NCBI GenBank assembly: GCA_000697475.1
Contig: JNEU01001107.1
Coordinates: forward strand, 1 to 64,000
DNA from: Lichtheimia corymbifera B2541
Taxonomy: Eukaryota > Mucoromycota > Mucoromycetes > Mucorales > Lichtheimiaceae
DNA: 64,000 nt
Direction: 5' to 3'
The notes under the pieces are model-generated. The model did no database searches and was not told the DNA's origin. It saw nothing but the letters and a program-made list of their open reading frames with translations. The position numbers were made by a program, and so were the translations under genes. This document shows, piece by piece, positions 21,553 through 33,219 of the stretch. The stretch's first letter is position 1, and the number at the start of each line of letters is the position of its first letter.

Positions 21553-22681
21553 TAAATTTTCATAATGAAGCGTGGGGTCTTTATTAGTACAATGGTGATC
21601 AACATGTCTGGAAGCACCTTGCGTGAAAGTTTCAAGGTTGAAATGGGCAATTTCGGGGTGGTGGGTCGTGCACCCTATATAATATAGTCCCGTCCGTTCA
21701 TCGTCGGGCGCTCCCATTATATATTTTCATAATGAAGCGCGTGATTTTATTTGAATGGAGTTGATCAGCATGTTGTAGCCCACCGTCTGACCAAGTTTCA
21801 CGATGGAGGTGGGTAATGGCGGGGGGGTGCACTATACACCCTACTTGCGTTCCGTCCGCCCTGTATTTGGACCGCCCGATTCATTGCAACATCATAATGA
21901 AGCATACGGTTTTTAAATGAATGGAGTTGATCAACATGACTCAGAGAACCTTTTTACCAAGTTTCGTGTTCAAAATGGGGAATCCAGAGATTATGCATAC
22001 TAAATGACATTTCATGGATTCCGGCGCTTTCCCAATTTCCATCCATCATAGTAAATCCCACATTATATCCTCCCATTCAAAATCTTTGAATGAAGTATGG
22101 GTTCTTTATTATTACAAAGTTAATCAGCATGACCAAGCTCACCTTGTGTGAAAGTTTGAGGTTCAAGGAGGGTGATCTCAAGATCATGGATCAATATACA
22201 GTGTGCATGGATATGTTTGAGAGCTGAACCCACTTTAATTTCCACTTCTTCCACACCACCCAACCTATTGTCTTCTTCCTCCCATTCTCAACCGTTGGTG
22301 CATTCAACTACAGCACCCACTTGCGAACGACTGGTCCTGCTTCAACCCATCATGTCAATCCTACAATCGTCTTGATCCTATTGTCTTTGACTGAATGGCA
22401 ACTCCATGGCCTGTGTACGCCACTACTACAACACCCGCGTTTCTCGACACTGCACGTCCTCTTGTTGTACACTCCTCTACCACAACCAATCGTACAGCAT
22501 CCATCCAGCAGTTGTTATTAGCGATGTCTATTCTCCATTGTCTCGAACAGCATTCTTTACTTGCAGCAACTTGTCTTACAGCCTTGTTCACGTGAACAGC
22601 AGATAGCCATTATATAGAAGCAGCTTTATTTACGCGTAGCAACTTGCTTCAATACATACGACTTCTTATGAACATGGATTT
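21553..22681. repeat. Duplicated repeat block, copy A
   Basis: Four related units start near 21560, 21727, 21892 and 22085. Each begins with a core like CATAATGAAGCGTGGGGTCTTTA, followed by an ATGGAGTTGATCAGCATG-like segment and GTGTGAAAGTTTCAAGGTT. A pyrimidine-rich non-unit segment then runs from about 22230 to 22680. The same four units in the same order, followed by the same segment, recur in copy B at 24508. Unit 3 with its unit-specific tail (TCCGGCGCTTTCCCAATTTC) matches unit 3 of copy B better than it matches its neighbours. This shows that the block was duplicated after the units had diverged. No transposase frame is inside. Confidence 0.8.
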
Positions 22682-23900
22682 GAATATTGCTTTGGTATTA
22701 CATGGGATGGATGGAAGGAAGGATATATTGACCGGTTTGGTTCCCTTGGCCCAATTGGGGTTTGGATGGCCATATCAGCCATGAGTACAGCAGTCTTTAG
22801 CTGGTTGAGCTGCGATAGAAAATAAATAACTGAGCAAGTGATTGCCCAAAGCCGGATTGGAAAGGGAATGCATATCTGCAACGATCACATGGCTCTATAG
22901 ACCATCATGTTTGGATTGGCAATGATTACATACGGTGGATGGATGCGACCAGATGTCGTGATGGGTGACCCTGAAATGTTGTGTTGGTTACTTGGTACGT
23001 CGTCAGCAAGAAGGATGGATCATGCCATGTGGATATGGTTGAGGATAATGGTGAATTGGATGGCATGGACGAGAGGACAAGTTGGGCGTTTGACGCCATG
23101 GATGATAGTGGAATATTGGGATCCGGGCATGCACAGCAACAACTTGTTTGCAATCATGGATGAAGATGCTTCTGTCAGCAGCAACCAAGAATACAATGAC
23201 ATAACGATACCGCTGATTCTATGTGATCCACTGCTTGGTTTCTGGAATGAAAGAAAAGATAGACATTTGAAGTCGGAAAATGAGATTGGGTCATCTACAT
23301 CATTGTATCGAGATGCTTTTGATCCTTTTGTCATATTGCATTCGTTAAATAAAGATTCCACGTTCATATGCTGATACACAATAGGTAGTGGCAGTTCTCA
23401 GGATTGTGCTCAGTGTTTAGACGGACCTTGCTACTACTATATATAGTGGGAGGAGACATTGTTGTTGTGATGTAGCTTGAGACCGTTAGTAGCTCTCACA
23501 CGGTCATGCGTTTGTAAGCTTAGAGATTCATGCGTATTATAAACCATTGAATGACGATGAATAAACAAAAGGCTCTCTTCCCAACTTCTTACCGTAGGGT
23601 ACGGATGGACACGGTATTGTCAACGCGCTTTTTACCCTGGTATTGAAGGAAGGACAGGTTGGCGACCGCGTTTTATGTATTTTTCTCCAACGTGAGAGTC
23701 TCCCTTGTGTATCTCATCCCCATGCACATTGTATCGCGCGTACGTTGTGAGTGGTGTTCAGTTAGCGTATACGCTGAGCATCACTGCAGTTAAAGATCTC
23801 TTACAACAACATCATGCATTCTGCACCAATAAGAATCTGCCCTCCCAGATTTATTACACAAACAAGTCCTCCTGCATCTTCGGCTCTATTACATTCTAGC
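22682..23900. other. Spacer between repeat copies; one weak hypothetical frame
   Basis: The spacer contains one plus-strand frame, 22907-23374 (155 residues; for example NQEYNDITIPLILCDPLLGF and STSLYRDAFDPFVILHSLN). Its second half has protein-like composition, but antisense and third frames are also open, no intron or homologue is apparent, and I recognise no family. It may be a remnant. Two repeat-related segments (23700-23900 and 24380-24440) share CTGCAYCTTCSGCTCTATTA. Confidence 0.25.
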
Positions 23901-23902
23901 TA

Positions 23903-24350
23903 CTTGACCATCAACAAAGACCACTTGTCATATAGCATCACGCTTATATCATATGTAAAACATAAAGATGCCCATAACTAAAATTCTACAATGAAACGTG
24001 GGGTCTACAATCGAACAAAGTTGCTCGTCGGGGGTGGAGCGCACCTTGGGTGCAAGTTTCACGATCTAGCTCGCCGATCCTAGATTTCCGCAATGTCACC
24101 ACCAGCCAAAATGGAAACAGTCGACCTCTTGAATTTTTTTTTTTTTCGACGAGGCTGGTGGTGACATTGGGTGAATCTGAGATCGCCGAGCTAGATCGTG
24201 AAACTTCTACACAAGGTGCGCTTGGCCCCTCCGCGCAACTTTGTTCGATTGAAGACCCCACGTTTCATTGTAAAGTTTAGAGATAGAGGCACTTTTATGT
24301 TTTACATATGCTTTAAGCGTGACGCTGTATGACAAGTGATGTTTGTTCAT
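23903..24350. repeat. Large inverted repeat (hairpin) of two repeat units
   Basis: The left arm is about 23903-24107 and the right arm about 24153-24350, with a loop of about 45 nt carrying a run of T. The outer arms pair CACTTGTCATATAGCATCAC with GTGACGCTGTATGACAAGTG. The inner arms pair AATGTCACCACCAGCC with GGCTGGTGGTGACATT. Between them each arm contains the core ATGAAACGTGGGGTCT and a GTTTCACGATCTAGCTCG segment, which are the landmarks of the units in blocks A and B. The structure is therefore two units in head-to-head orientation. A transcript across it would fold into a long, mostly paired stem. Confidence 0.8.
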
Positions 24351-24392
24351 TGGGAAGTATCATGCAAATGAGCTGTGTTGCACAAAGAAGTC

Positions 24393-24490
24393 CGTCTGCA
24401 CCTTCCGCTCTATTAGGGTCTACCTAGTTGACAATGAACAAAGACCACTTCTCATATAGCATCACGCTTATAGCATAGGTAAAACATGAA
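24393..24490. repeat. Direct repeat of the hairpin's left flank
   Basis: The segment CACCTTCCGCTCTATTAGGG through AGCATCACGCTTATAGCATA repeats the sequence at 23866-23965, the outer left flank of the hairpin. It leads straight into block B. The hairpin plus flank therefore sits between two direct copies of about 100 bp, roughly 525 bp apart. Confidence 0.6.
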
Positions 24491-24507
24491 GGCGCTTGTT
24501 TCCCCAA

Positions 24508-25687
24508 ATTTCCATAATGATATGTAGAGGCTTTATGAGAACGATGTTGATCAGCATAACCGAGAGCACCTCCTAACCAAGTTTCGACGTCGCCGTGGGC
24601 AATATCGGCGCGCACGGCCCGTACACCCTATTTATGTTTCCATCCATTTGTCGTCTCTCCTACATTCAAGGTTTTCATAATGAACTCTGGGGTCTTTATG
24701 GGAACGAAATTGCTCGGCGCGGTCGAAAGGATGTTGTGTGAAAGTTTCAGGTTCGAGGTGGGCAATCTCGGCGAACAGGAGCGTCTACCCTACTTTTCTC
24801 TATATTTGGGCTGGCCCGCATTCAAAATGTTCATAATGAACCATGCGGTTTTTAAATGAATGAAGTTGATCAGCATCTGCGAGAGTACCGTCTGACCAAG
24901 TTTCAAACGCGAAATGGGGAATCCCAAGAAACTACATAGTAATTGACTTTTTCATAAATCCGGCGCTTTCCCAATTTTCGTCCAACATAGTAAACCCCAC
25001 ATTACACCCTCCCATTCAAAATCTTTCAATGAAGTGTGGGTTCTTTATTAAGACAAAGTTGATCAGCATGCCGAGGAGCATCTTGTGTGAAAGTTTCAGG
25101 TTCGAGAGTGGCAATCAAGGTCATGGAGTAATTTATAGTGTGCATGGCAGTGCCTCACCTATTTGATTTCCACTTCTTCCACTCTCAGCTTCTTGCCTCT
25201 TCCTCCTCCCATTCTCAACTGTTGCCCCCATTCAAGTACAACTACCATCTGCGAACGATTGTCCGGCTTCAGCTCATCATGTCAATCCTACGACTGTCTT
25301 GATCCGATTGTCTTTAACTGAATGGCAAGCTCATGGCGTGTGCACCCCACTTCAACAACCGCGTTTCGCGACACTGAACGTTCTCTTGTACACTTCTTTA
25401 CCACAACCAATCGTAACAGCATTCATTCCAGCAATTGCTATTAGCGAAGTCTTCATTGTCTGGGACAGCTTGCCACTCTACTACAGCACACACTCATGCA
25501 CTATAACACCTAACAACACCTGCCATTATCAATGTCTTCACTTTATTGTCTCCAGCAGCGTACTTTACTTGCAGCAACTTGTCTTACAATCTTTTTATGT
25601 GAGCAGCAGATAGTCATAGTGTAGGAGAAGCCTTATTTGCGTTTAGCAATTTGCTTTCAATACAAACGTATTCCTCTGGACATGGAT
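24508..25687. repeat. Duplicated repeat block, copy B
   Basis: Copy B of the block at 21553-22681, with units near 24515, 24676, 24832 and 25025 and the same pyrimidine-rich tail (GTCTTGATCCGATTGTCTTT, TTGCAGCAACTTGTCTTACA). Its landmarks are spaced as in copy A. Copy B is followed by a short ATGGAT/ATGGGT run (25681-25715). The offset to copy A is about 2.95 kb. Confidence 0.8.
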
Positions 25688-25689
25688 AT

Positions 25690-26119
25690 GGATATGGATA
25701 TGGGTGTGGCTATGGGTACATGTGATGGTAGAAAAGGGTGGTATCTATTGTCAACTTGGTCATTATGCGTGATGCTATCATCCTGAGCGATTGGTGTATT
25801 CACTCTCTTCCATGGCAACTACTGTGTCATCATCCTTTGTGCGACCTCTCCGTCAGTCATGTACAAGCAGCATCATTATTCTACACGAATCTCTCTCATC
25901 ATTGCTTATATATAAAATGTGCAACATGCATGTGATTTGACAATCAAGTTGTTTGGCTTTTTTTGTGGCGGTATCGACATTATGGGGTAAGGGCAAAGGA
26001 AAAAGGAGGCGACTAATTGAGAGGGGTCAATTGCTATGTGAGTATGTGTGTGTGTGTGTGCGCTGGTTTACAATGATGCTTGTTGTTGGGTATGTTGCTA
26101 TGAGATGAATGCATGTTTT
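25690..26119. other. Intergenic, 3' flank of kinase gene
   Basis: Contains a GATATG/GGTATG run at its left end and a (GT)n tract at 26045-26062. No gene is seen. Confidence 0.4.
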
Positions 26120-28376
26120 TCAAGGGCTTAAAAGTACACCGTTGATCCATCCAGTTGCAAGCTTGAAAACCTTGCTGCATCCGCTGATCTTGGAGAAGCG
26201 CAAGGCGGCCACATCTTCCTGCTGTTGCTGTTGAAAGGTTGATGATATGAAATTTCCGTCGATACTTTCCATCATGCTATTGTTTGCACTTGCTGCTACT
26301 GAAGAAGAAGAGGACAATGTCTCAATAGAAAACATCACTGTGCCATCCTCATATGACGTTGGTGGGGTGGTTACAAAGTTGGGTGTTGTTGAAGAAGGCG
26401 GAGAAGGAGAAGTCTGATAATGACCAGCTGCAAGAGCACTACTACCACCGCCAATATAAATCCACGTTGATCCAATGCGTTGTGAATGCGATAATCGTTT
26501 GAGTCGACTTGTCCAGCTCGTTGTACTCGTGGCACTACTTTGGCTATGTCTCGGCTGTGGTAAGGACGCTGGTGACGGGGGTGGATCACATGATAGGTCA
26601 TGGCTATTGTTATCCTGGCGCAATGTAAGCACGCATACTAGCTCCGTGGTGGAAGTTGACGTGAAACGATAAGTGATCCCCAGCAATTCACAAGCTAAAC
26701 GCACTAGCATCAAGAGCGTCTCTGCAGGTTGACGGTAGGGTATCAATGACGTATTCATGGTGTAGTAAGTAAGATGATCGGCTTTGGTGATTCGTTTGTA
26801 GAGTTTGTAAAATAAATGATTCAAACGAAACGATGAAGAATCATTGGACGCCATGGGCTGTAATTGTGTTTCATTCAATGTGTTAAGCAGGTGTTGATAA
26901 TGCTCGGCCCGCAGCATTTCCTTTGTTTTTGCATTCTCTTCAAGAGAAGGTGTCGTAGTAGCACTGCCAGTGAAATAAATAGAGGTATTGATTGGATGAT
27001 ACACGATGGTCTTGTGAACATGGGATTGTTTTTCTTCCGTAAGCATGGAGGATGAGGGGTGCTGATAGCTGCTGCTGTTGTTATTGTAGGAGTTGATGGT
27101 GGTGGAGGTGGTGGTGGCAAAAGGGGATGGTAAATGACCGTCATCATTGAGCCAGGGATCATCATGCAGTGCTTGGCGTATACTCATGCGATCTTTCTTG
27201 TCACAAGCAAGGCATTTACGAATGGTGGTTTGTAAACTATCACTGAGATGCATTGGCATGGGATAGTATCCATTGACTACATCGTGCTTGAGCTCACAAA
27301 CAGCTAAATACAGGTTGATAAGCGATCTTCTCCTGTTTGCCTCCAACCTCCTCAATGTGAAAGGGGGGTTTAACAAGGACACTTACTGCGTGCATGTCCA
27401 AATGGCTCATAACCGGATACCATACGAAATAGTAGAATGCCAAGGCACCAACAATCAACCTCAGGACCCACATATTTTTGGCCAGTGATGATCTCTGGGC
27501 TGTAGTACAACATCGAACCTAAATCCATGGGACTTAATACTTGTTGCATGGTCATTGTACAATAGCAATATACGTACCACATATGGTCTTGAGACGCTGT
27601 AGCCCAAACCGATTTCCCAAACCAAAATCAGCTAAATGCACTTGGCCCTCTGGTGTCAATAGTACATTGGGTGCCTGAGGTTATATAAAAAGTTAGAATG
27701 AATGTATGCATCCATGTAATATGATTACCTTGAGATCTCTGTGAACGATATGCTGTGAATGACAATAGTCGACGGCTGATACAAGTTGACGAAATATTTT
27801 GCGTGCTTCGACTTCATCCAGATGACGGCATTGTTGCATGTGCTCGTCAAGGTTGACTCCCTTGATGTACTCCATGACCAAAAACAGGCTATCTGCAGTC
27901 TCAAAAGTCTCGTACAGATGCACAATATGTGGATGATCCAGAGATGCCATAAGATTGATCTCCCTCGCCAGACGTGACACAATGCGATAATCATGGATTC
28001 GTTTGTCAATAATCTGCATAATCAAATTGCTCAGCAACGAACATAGCTCCGCACTTGCTCCTCATTACAATTCTCTTTGTTCTTTTCAACAGCCCATCCA
28101 CCAACCCCCAACTCTAATTACCTTGATAGCGTACTTTTCACCTGTTCGTACATGCTGAGCAAGCATCACTTTGCTGAATTTGCCTTGGCCAAGTCGTTGA
28201 AGAAAGATGTATTCACCAATACCACACAGTAAGCTGTCAGCACTCGGTGGCGGTGGAGGGGTTCGTATCGTTTGTACACGCCCTGGCATCGATTGCCGTC
28301 GTTGATGCTGGTCAAGATCGACACCTTTGTTGCGCCATTTGGAACGGAAGCGATCGGTCACATGCAACAAGGGCAT
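26120..28376 (-). CDS. Kin1/MARK-type Ser/Thr protein kinase with KA1-like tail
   Basis: Five exons, 28376-28122, 28013-27729, 27674-27578, 27518-27387 and 27303-26120, join without frame breaks. The kinase domain spans about residues 50-320. It shows the Gly loop LGQGKFSKV, catalytic Lys in YAIK, HRDLKAPNVLL (catalytic Asp), [10 protein letters not shown] and a SPE-type P+1 end ([12 protein letters not shown]). [19 protein letters not shown] follows. This activation segment is typical of the CAMKL group (Kin1, MARK, SNF1). A low-complexity linker precedes a C-terminal block ([20 protein letters not shown]) that resembles a KA1 membrane-binding domain. Kin1-type kinases set cell polarity and secretion sites and act at the plasma membrane. 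A UBA domain after the kinase is not obvious, and the P+1 loop has SPE instead of APE. Confidence 0.83.
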
Positions 28377-29040
28377 TTCACTCGATTGTAAAAAGTATTA
28401 GAAAGTGGAAAGCGTAGCAATAAAAAGGATGGATTTGTACAAGAAAGAAAGGGTGAAATAAGGGAAATCTTGCTGGTAGCTTGGACTTATCAACAGGTGT
28501 GAAAGTGTGTGGTAACCAACGTCTAAAGCTGATCCTCGAGGTATAAGGGCATTTCTAATTTCCTCCTCCTGACAACGATTGACAGGCAGCCATCATGATT
28601 TTTACCATAGCAACCAACCCCCAACTCAATCAGAGCATACAACACTTGTTTTAATGATGCCATGAATAAAGTGATGTGCAACCATCTTTCACGTAAATTC
28701 TACTTGCTCTGCTCAAATCGAAAAGGGATGTTACTACATTCATCATCATAAGGAGACTGGGAGGAAAGGAGAAAAGCGCGTGTGTGTGCGAGAGAACAGC
28801 GATGACACGATTATGTATTACCAAGCAAAACACAGGAACTAACGTTTAAATATGTATACTATATAGAGGAATCCATTGTGTAAGCAAGATGCAATGGATG
28901 AGGATAGGGAGGAGGAGAAGAAGAAGAAAGCGGGAGCATGGTGCCATATAGTGGTACGGAAAGAGAGCAAGATTAGGCGTAGGCTTCATTGTTGTTGTTG
29001 TATCATTGTTATGCTGCTGTTGTTGCTGTTTCCATTCTTT
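28377..29040. other. Intergenic, no gene recognised
   Basis: This stretch holds the promoter side of the kinase and the 3' side of the ankyrin gene. The frame at 28876-29040 overlaps the end of the ankyrin gene in antisense and is Lys-rich by simple sequence. I consider it non-coding. Confidence 0.4.
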
Positions 29041-30904
29041 TTACTCGTCATCATTAAAGAAGAATCCGTTTTTCTCCAATCGGTTCTCAAGAACTTCAGG
29101 TTTGCCGTTGTCGCCAGCTTCATCTTCACGACGTTTTTCGAGTTTCTTGGCTGTCAATGCACCCAAGCCCTTTAGATAATCCATGAGACGACGATGATTA
29201 TTGGTTTTTGCTAAATCCATAGGTGTGCCCACTTTACGAGGAACGTAAATGTTCATATCGCATCCACATCGTTCAATCAACAAGGTGACAACTTCAAGGC
29301 GACCATGCCTTGCAGCCCAATGCAATGGTAATTCACCTCGATGATCTGGCTGGTTGACTGGGATTTGGCAGGAGCGGGCCAAAAAGGAGACGAGATCAGT
29401 GTGACCTGATGCACACGCATAATGAAGCACGGTTGCACCTGTCATTGTGTATATATAAGTAACACTTCTCCTATTTACATTTACAATCACACTCCTTCGA
29501 GAGAGAGCGAGAGAGAAAAAAACAGGAGCCTATTACTTACCATTGCTATCCTCTTCTAGGTTAAGAGCGCCTTTCGTTTCATTGACAATATATTCCACCA
29601 CAGCAGCATGACAGTGCTCTGCAGCAACATGTAATGCTGTTTTATTCTTGATACCAGCACCTCTTGCAGCTATCAAATCACCGCCAGCTTGTACCAGTTT
29701 CTGTAAGCCTGGGAGCCAGCCCACACTCGCGGCTAAATAACACGGCGTCACCTACATAGGTAAAAGTATACAACTTAGATACATGTGGATAGCATCCTCT
29801 TTGGTCACATTCTACCTTGTCATCTTCATTTTGGCTTAGGGTCATGACGTTGGGATTTGCTCCTTGCTCTAATAGCAGATCCAGCGATCCAGGGGCTTTG
29901 GTGACAATAAGCGCATGGATCATGCCGTATCCGTACATAACAGCATGTGCCGTAGGTGATTGCTGGGCAGTATTGGGCGATCCCCCACGACGTAAAAAGT
30001 TACCAATGATCTTCTCCACAGTGACATCACTGCCTTTACTTTTGGCAATAGTCTCCCATAATGCATCTGAGCCACCAAAAATTAGAGGATCCACACGACG
30101 CTGTTGGATCAAAGATGATGTTGTTGTTGTTGAAGCTGTAGTCGTAGATCGTGATGGTGGTGGGACTGCAACAGAAGTGGTGTTTGATTTGTTATTACTG
30201 CTACTACCGATGCTGCTACTACTAGCATTGGTGTTGTTACTGCTAACTGTATGTGCTGATGATGCTGTACTGGCAAGCGTTGTAGTGGTTGTACTGGTAT
30301 TAAGTTGGTGGGGAACAGCAGGTGGAGGTGTTTGTGGAGGTGGTGGAGGTGGAGGTGGTGGATGCTGTTCTTGTTGTTCCGCAAACATTCTTTGATGTTC
30401 AGCCGAAGTGCTAGTTGACTGAGATGAAGAACGTGAATTCTTGTCTAGTATTGAGGTCGAATTCTGTGGACTGGTAGGTGTCAATGGAAATTTGTTCTTG
30501 TTATTAGCAGCAACTGCTTCTGAGGATGAGCCTGATTCAATCGACAAGCTACGAGGTCGTTTCTGCATTTCACACTTTCGCCGAAAAAACTGCATTTCAC
30601 GCACAGCCTTTTCATAGCGTCTTTGGCTTTCAAGAGTCGCCATTTTAAGTTGGCCATTCTCGTTTTCAAGCAACTCGGAACGCTGTTGTAGCATACACAC
30701 AAGGCGTTCATGGTCATTCATGAGACGTTTGATCTCGTTTTTCATAGCATGTCGCAAGTCGGTTGTATCCACCTTGTGTACAAGGTCGTTGAGTGCTTCC
30801 TTTGGGCTTCGAAAAGTGGTGGTAGGTCGTTGCTCCATAGCTGGTGGTGGCATTTCAGGTGGGAGGAGAATACTGTCATCATCCCTATCATCAACTACGC
30901 TCAT
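29041..30904 (-). CDS. Coiled-coil and ankyrin-repeat protein
   Basis: Three exons: 30904-29816, 29751-29541 and 29438-29041. The N-terminus has a predicted coiled coil (about residues 40-115: DLRHAMKNEIKRLMNDHERL, then LENENGQLKMATLESQRRYE). A long Ser/Thr/Pro/Asn linker with a nine-proline run follows. The C-terminal half carries about five ankyrin repeats, for example SLDLLLEQGANPNV, TPCYLAASVGWLPGLQKLVQ, TALHVAAEHCHAAVVEYIV, ATVLHYACASGHTDLV and LPLHWAARHGRLEVVTLLIE. Ankyrin repeats bind protein partners and have no catalytic role. The coiled coil suggests an oligomeric scaffold. I cannot name an orthologue. Exon joins fall inside repeats and keep the helix-turn-helix rhythm, which supports them. 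Confidence 0.83.
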
Positions 30905-33219
30905 TGTGAATGTGTAAAAGAGAGATGTGGATCAAGAGGAAAGAGAAGCGGGTCAAAATACAATCAAGCATCAGAATTATAAAAGAAGGATGATTGTTAA
31001 AGAAAGGGATATCTCCTTTTCCAGGGTCCATCGTACTTGGTTGTTGCTGCTGATGTACCACAAGGCCACGTAACAATATAACAACTTCATGCTTGATTCT
31101 ACATGCATACATTGCATTTGTGATTACTGCTTTGCGTTTTCCTTTTTCGCTCATGTGGCTCGAGCATGGTGTATCTATGCCGATACATCTACTTGCGGCA
31201 TGCCTTCCAAACAATATCGCTCATCCCCCTTCCGAAAAGTGTCGAGTTTCTCCTCGATATAGGCACTTTTCATCATCATCATTGCAAGTGCTTTGTTCCG
31301 TGTTTTATTCTCTCCATTTCAGTATCCCTTGTTGCCATGTATACACATCATACATACCCATATCATCACCCCCACCCTGTATCTCGGTTGTTTTACTCCC
31401 TAGTGGACCCGATATCCATGATCTGCATATTGGATCTACAGCTGGCGAACAATGCTGACACCGAAATACAATATAACTTTATTTTGTTGTCAGCTATGCT
31501 GTCAATGATACCAGAGGCAGGATATGCTTGATCCTTTGGATTTAATATTGGACTGGCTGAATGATACACTTATCATATAGGTTTGGTTGCTATGGTATGT
31601 TACATTTACTGCAAATGCCAACTCCTCCTTTCCATCACCCTTCTCCTAGAAGGTATATACACACAAGAATAACACCACACACACGATGATCATATCAAAG
31701 GATTGCTGTCCTGAATAGGAGAGAAGAAGTAATATGTATGTGAACGTGAATAATCTGATGGATACTATTATAGTCAATTTCACAAAGATTCTTCCTCAAT
31801 CAAGATGCTACATGTAACGAGATTTTGAAACGTCAAGGAAATACCCGTGGTCCTGGTGCATTGTATTCATCACACGATCGATCAACGCATCCAGGATCAT
31901 ACGTATGTAATCCGGCGTCGTTCCCACCCATCATCATTATTAGTGCACCTACTTACTTGTGCAACTGATGAAAAAAAAAAACATCACGCATGAAAATGGC
32001 AAATGGGGGGCTAAGACATGGTAGATGATAATAACGGGGGTGCACCAACAAGGGCATGTTGCTCATTATCATCACAAAGTATTCGGGTCAAGGGCGTAGG
32101 GGTATATAATACACTCAATATGATGCACACAATGGGAGGAAAAAGTACAGGGACGAAGAAGAAGAGCAGCAAGGAGATAGCGTTGGTTATGGTGCATAAA
32201 AGGGCTTATCACATGATGCTCAATAATCTGCATGTATTCAACAGCAGGGAGCTAAACAAGACCCGAGTTGCCGTAACATTGAGTCTAAAATGACTTCGTA
32301 GCACATTGCCTCTCTTACAAACGTGCTATCGTGATCATTACTACGCTAATGACGGCGATGTTGATGTAGGTCCCGGTATCCGACCCGAATCATGTGCATT
32401 AGCAATGACATTTTATCGGCTGTTACAGTACATTATATCATTTGATGCTGTAACCACTCCACATGGATGGTAAAAGGAGTGTTATATCATGAATCATGAA
32501 TATGGCCGCGTTATTGTGCCACCAAAGTATAACTTCATGAGATCCATCACATCGCTCACTCTCTCTGTCTACCAAAAAGTGGAAGGGTGATCAGGTGTAG
32601 TATCATTTGAGGGATAAAGATGGTGATATTATATTATAGCTTTGGGTCGTGTGTGTGTGTGTGTGGAATGTGTGTTAGGATGTTGGTTTCAACTTTTTGT
32701 CACTGTCAATGTAACCCCTGACATGTTGCATCTGGCAACGATCAGTGTCACACTCTATGCGCAGCCCAAAACGCCAAGATGAACCATGTACAGTAAACAT
32801 ATATATTTTGGCGGGTAGAACGTCTATGATGCTTTTGGGCAAAGCAAAACACACCCACAAGAGAGAATTCATGTAACACATAGACGCGGAATCGGAAGGC
32901 GGAAGATGGGAATATTACAAGAGGAAAAGAGAATAGAATCTTGGAACAGTATCTGTCAAACTTGACATGATGCCAATAACCCGTAGTATTCATACATGTA
33001 TAAATCGATTCAAAGAAAATGATGATAAGCATGTTGTGCATAATAATAATGACGATGAGGCGTGTGTATATTCTCATTGAAAAGGTGTGTGTGCGTGTGT
33101 GTGTATATATATGTGTGTGTGTGTGTGTCCCCCATCTTTGGATGCAAACAAAACCGCCCTTCTCAAGCCCATCTTTGTCACGTTTTTCTTTTTGCTCTTT
33201 TATTTTATACAACTTGCCC
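30905..33219. other. Long intergenic region, no gene recognised
   Basis: About 2.3 kb between divergent genes. It includes a run of A at 31972-31981 and (TG)n tracts at 32651-32664 and 33085-33127. Several frames of 90-120 codons exist on both strands, but they are Cys/His/Ser mixtures without motifs and mostly arise from simple sequence. The pyrimidine-rich region 33170-33219 is the likely leader of the Zn2Cys6 gene. Confidence 0.45.

Noticed and set aside
22907..23374. 155-codon frame between repeat copies considered as a strong gene
   Set aside because: Listed only as a weak candidate in the spacer entry. Three frames are open here and no motif decides between them.
24735..24770. CAGGTTCGAGGTGGG in repeat units resembles a tRNA T-arm (GGTTCGAGTCC)
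   Set aside because: No matching acceptor stem or anticodon arm lies around it, and the same segment varies freely between units (GTTCAAGG, GTTTCACGATC). Chance similarity.
27370..27582. Separate small gene starting near 27582
   Set aside because: It is exon 4 of the kinase read through both its introns, not an independent gene.
30109..30395. Open frames antisense to the ankyrin gene linker
   Set aside because: They are translations of CAACAA/GTTGTT simple sequence opposite a Ser/Thr-rich coding region.
32018..32293. 91-codon plus-strand frame between divergent genes
   Set aside because: Composition is mixed, no homologous motif is visible, and it lies in a region with simple repeats.
33019..33219. 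Cys/Val-rich N-terminal extension upstream of the Zn2Cys6 factor
   Set aside because: It is a translation of a (TG)n tract and pyrimidine leader. The ATG at 33220 directly precedes the DNA-binding domain.
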